Shown: positions 4,898 through 6,083 of the stretch, one piece after another
Layout: every line of letters begins with the position of its first letter
Position numbering within the stretch: the first letter of the stretch is position 1
From: DAOTXK01 sp034435395
Lineage (GTDB): Bacteria; Chloroflexota; Anaerolineae; Aggregatilineales; Ch27
Direction: 5' to 3'
NCBI GenBank assembly: GCA_034435395.1
Contig: DAOTXK010000228.1
Location: 1 to 6,083 of the forward strand
DNA: 6,083 nt
The notes under the pieces: generated by a model
Database searches by the model: none
What the model was told of the DNA's origin: nothing
Seen by the model: the letters and a program-made list of their open reading frames with translations, nothing else
Translations under genes and position numbers: made by a program

Positions 4898-5323
4898 ATG
4901 TCTACAAAAGAAGAGTTGATCGACAAATTAAACCAGGACCTGGCCAACGAGTTCCAGGCCGTGCTGATGTATACGGTGTATTCGGCGCTGGTCAAGGGGC
5001 CGTACCGCCCGCAGCTCGTCCAGTTTATGCAGGGCGAGATCGCCGACGAACTGGGGCATGCCCAGTTCCTGGCGGACAAGATCGTGGCGCTGGGCGGGAC
5101 GCCGACCACCGTGCCGACGCCGGTGCCCATGACCAAGGAGCCTAAAGTGATGCTCCAGAACATCGCCGCGGCGGAGAAGGAAGCCATCGCCGGCTACATC
5201 GCCCGCGCCGAGCAGGCCCGCCAGGCCGGGGAGATCGGGCTGTCCGTTCAACTGGATGACATGGTCCTGGATGAAACCGGCCACTACGAAGAAACGCTCA
5301 AGCTGCTGGCGGAGTGGAAGTGA
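4898..5323 (+). CDS. Ferritin-like diiron protein (bacterioferritin/rubrerythrin-type fold)
   Basis: This protein of 141 residues (142 from the upstream ATG) is a four-helix ferritin-like domain with a full set of diiron ligands. Counting from 4898 these are Glu18 (in NEFQAVLMY), Glu51 and His54 (DELGH), Glu93 in an E-x6-Y motif ending at Tyr100, and Glu126 and His129 (DETGH). This is the ligand pattern of bacterioferritins and rubrerythrins; there is no C-terminal rubredoxin domain, and the Met that binds haem in bacterioferritin is not evident. A Pro/Thr-rich linker (about 69-82) joins helices B and C. It is probably cytoplasmic and acts in iron storage, iron oxidation or peroxide defence; which one is not readable. 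It has its own extended -10 promoter, a good ribosome binding site and an intrinsic terminator, so it is a single-gene unit. It is transcribed away from the polysaccharide genes and seems unrelated to them. Confidence 0.92.
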   Translation: MSTKEELIDKLNQDLANEFQAVLMYTVYSALVKGPYRPQLVQFMQGEIADELGHAQFLADKIVALGGTPTTVPTPVPMTKEPKVMLQNIAAAEKEAIAGYIARAEQARQAGEIGLSVQLDDMVLDETGHYEETLKLLAEWK

Positions 5324-5364
5324 CGATTTCACCCCCATCAACCGCCGCCCGATCCAGGAACAGA

Positions 5365-5398
5365 GGCGACCGTGCGTCCGCGCGGTCGCCCGTTTTTT
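5365..5398 (+). terminator. Intrinsic terminator of the ferritin-like gene
   Basis: GGCGACCG (5365-5372) and CGGTCGCC (5383-5390) form a perfect eight-pair stem that can extend by three inner pairs (one G-U), followed by CG and six T (5393-5398). It lies 41 bases after the ferritin-like stop. The minus-strand side lacks a T-tract, so it is not an obvious terminator for the converging hydrolase gene. Confidence 0.9.
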
Positions 5399-5459
5399 GA
5401 TTCCTGCCCGGCAGCGACTCCCAGGCCCGACCGCCAGACAGGGGTGACCGCCGTCGGCC

Positions 5460-6083
5460 CTACCGCCGCGTCAGGGTCAGCGTCTGCGGCCCGGCGGAGT
5501 CGAGGTGCCAGGTGAGCGTCTGGGCGTCGGCGTCATAGCTCGTCCGCCCCGCCGTCACAGCGGCAGCGAAGCCGTCCGGGTACTGGAGGCGCGGGACGTA
5601 AACCGTCGTCGGCGCGGGGATGGCCGGGTCGGCGTCGATGGCCAGGGTGAACGCCCCGCTCGCTGGGTCAAACGACTGGCGGGTCGGCGTCCCGGCGCAG
5701 GCCACCACCCGCGGCCGGCAGAAGCCGCGCACCGCCCGCCCGCCGCTATCGGGATCGGCGGGATCGGCCTGCTGGTCGCGGCAGAAGATGGAAAAATCCT
5801 CGTGGTTCCAGTGGTCCCCCCACTGGTTGCTGCTGTCGGCGGTGTAGTTCCACTGCGCGCTGTGGACCAGGTGAGCGTCCAGGGCGTCGTAATAGGTGGT
5901 CAGCGCCTGCTCGTGGACGGCGAAGTCGCCGGTTCGGAAGGCCGCGCCGTCGTCCAGGTCGAAGGGCAGGCCGAATTCCCCGATCAGGGTGGGGGCCTGG
6001 CCCAGGTTCCGGCGGGAGTTCTCCACATGAGCGCCGATCTCCGCCGCGAAAAACGCCCGCACCGCCGCCGCACCGGTGATAAA
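5460..6083 (-). CDS. Glycoside hydrolase family 5-type enzyme, C-terminal part (5' end outside window)
   Basis: The frame is open to the right edge, so this is the last 207 residues of a longer protein; the GTG at 6060-6062 is an internal Val codon, not a start. Counting from the edge, PTLIGEFGLPFD (31-42) is the strand carrying the nucleophile of GH5 enzymes, with Glu36 as the nucleophile. AQWNYTADSSNQWGDHWNHE (76-95) matches the loop with the conserved Trp (Trp78) near the end of the barrel. Residues from about 130 form a beta-rich domain like the C-terminal sandwich of endoglycoceramidase-type GH5 enzymes. The general acid Glu (NEP motif) and any signal peptide lie outside. The style is closest to endoglycoceramidase-like or related GH5 proteins, acting on beta-linked glycans or glycolipids; substrate is inferred only. 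It converges with the ferritin-like gene. Confidence 0.85.
   Translation of the reverse strand, partial: FITGAAAVRAFFAAEIGAHVENSRRNLGQAPTLIGEFGLPFDLDDGAAFRTGDFAVHEQALTTYYDALDAHLVHSAQWNYTADSSNQWGDHWNHEDFSIFCRDQQADPADPDSGGRAVRGFCRPRVVACAGTPTRQSFDPASGAFTLAIDADPAIPAPTTVYVPRLQYPDGFAAAVTAGRTSYDADAQTLTWHLDSAGPQTLTLTRR

Noticed and set aside
4662..4898. Plus-strand frame of 78 codons before the ferritin-like gene
   Set aside because: Begins at a TTG without a ribosome site, runs through the terminator hairpin and the promoter of the next gene, and has no family features.
4928..5341. Minus-strand frame of 137 codons
   Set aside because: Antisense to the ferritin-like gene, which has complete diiron motifs, a ribosome site and a terminator.

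Overview
The window is GC-rich and compactly organised. It looks like an environmental or metagenomic bacterial contig, starting with a run of 14 C that may be an assembly edge. Gene content and the GC-rich codon use would fit Chloroflexi (for example Anaerolineae), but there is no rRNA or marker gene here, so this is only a weak inference.

Layout. A minus-strand gene set runs leftward from about 4402 to 333. It holds a GT4-type glycosyltransferase (4402-3266), a polyisoprenyl-phosphate sugar phosphotransferase with an N-terminal membrane region (3079-1628), a small four-helix-bundle protein of the 23S rRNA intervening-sequence family (1523-1143), and an unrecognised 175-residue protein (860-333). 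The first two form a plausible module for surface polysaccharide: the phosphotransferase loads the first sugar-1-phosphate onto the lipid carrier and the GT4 enzyme adds a later sugar. To the right, a 495-base intergenic region separates this set from a divergent plus-strand ferritin-like diiron protein (4898-5323), which ends in a clear intrinsic terminator. Converging on it from the right edge is the 3' part of a GH5-type glycoside hydrolase (6083-5460, 5' end outside the window).

The most unusual feature is the four-helix-bundle locus. Downstream of its stop lie exactly 38 heptamers in one unbroken phase (875-1140, mostly GACCAGC, GGCCAGC or GGCGAGC on the plus strand). Upstream of its start are 12 units of 7-8 bases (1536-1625) of the same family in the opposite orientation. 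The two arrays therefore form an inverted pair around the gene and could base-pair in RNA. Short heptamer runs of other sequence also occupy the gap between the two glycosyl genes (3104-3124 and 3248-3268). The four-helix-bundle gene is lower in GC (about 60% by hand count) than the two glycosyl genes (samples mostly 70-80%), which fits an inserted cassette.

The 4403-4897 intergenic region holds an exact TATAAT placed for a leaderless start of the glycosyltransferase, an AT-rich stretch, and a strong intrinsic terminator (4700-4732) with no gene in front of it. That terminator suggests a small RNA or an attenuated leader.
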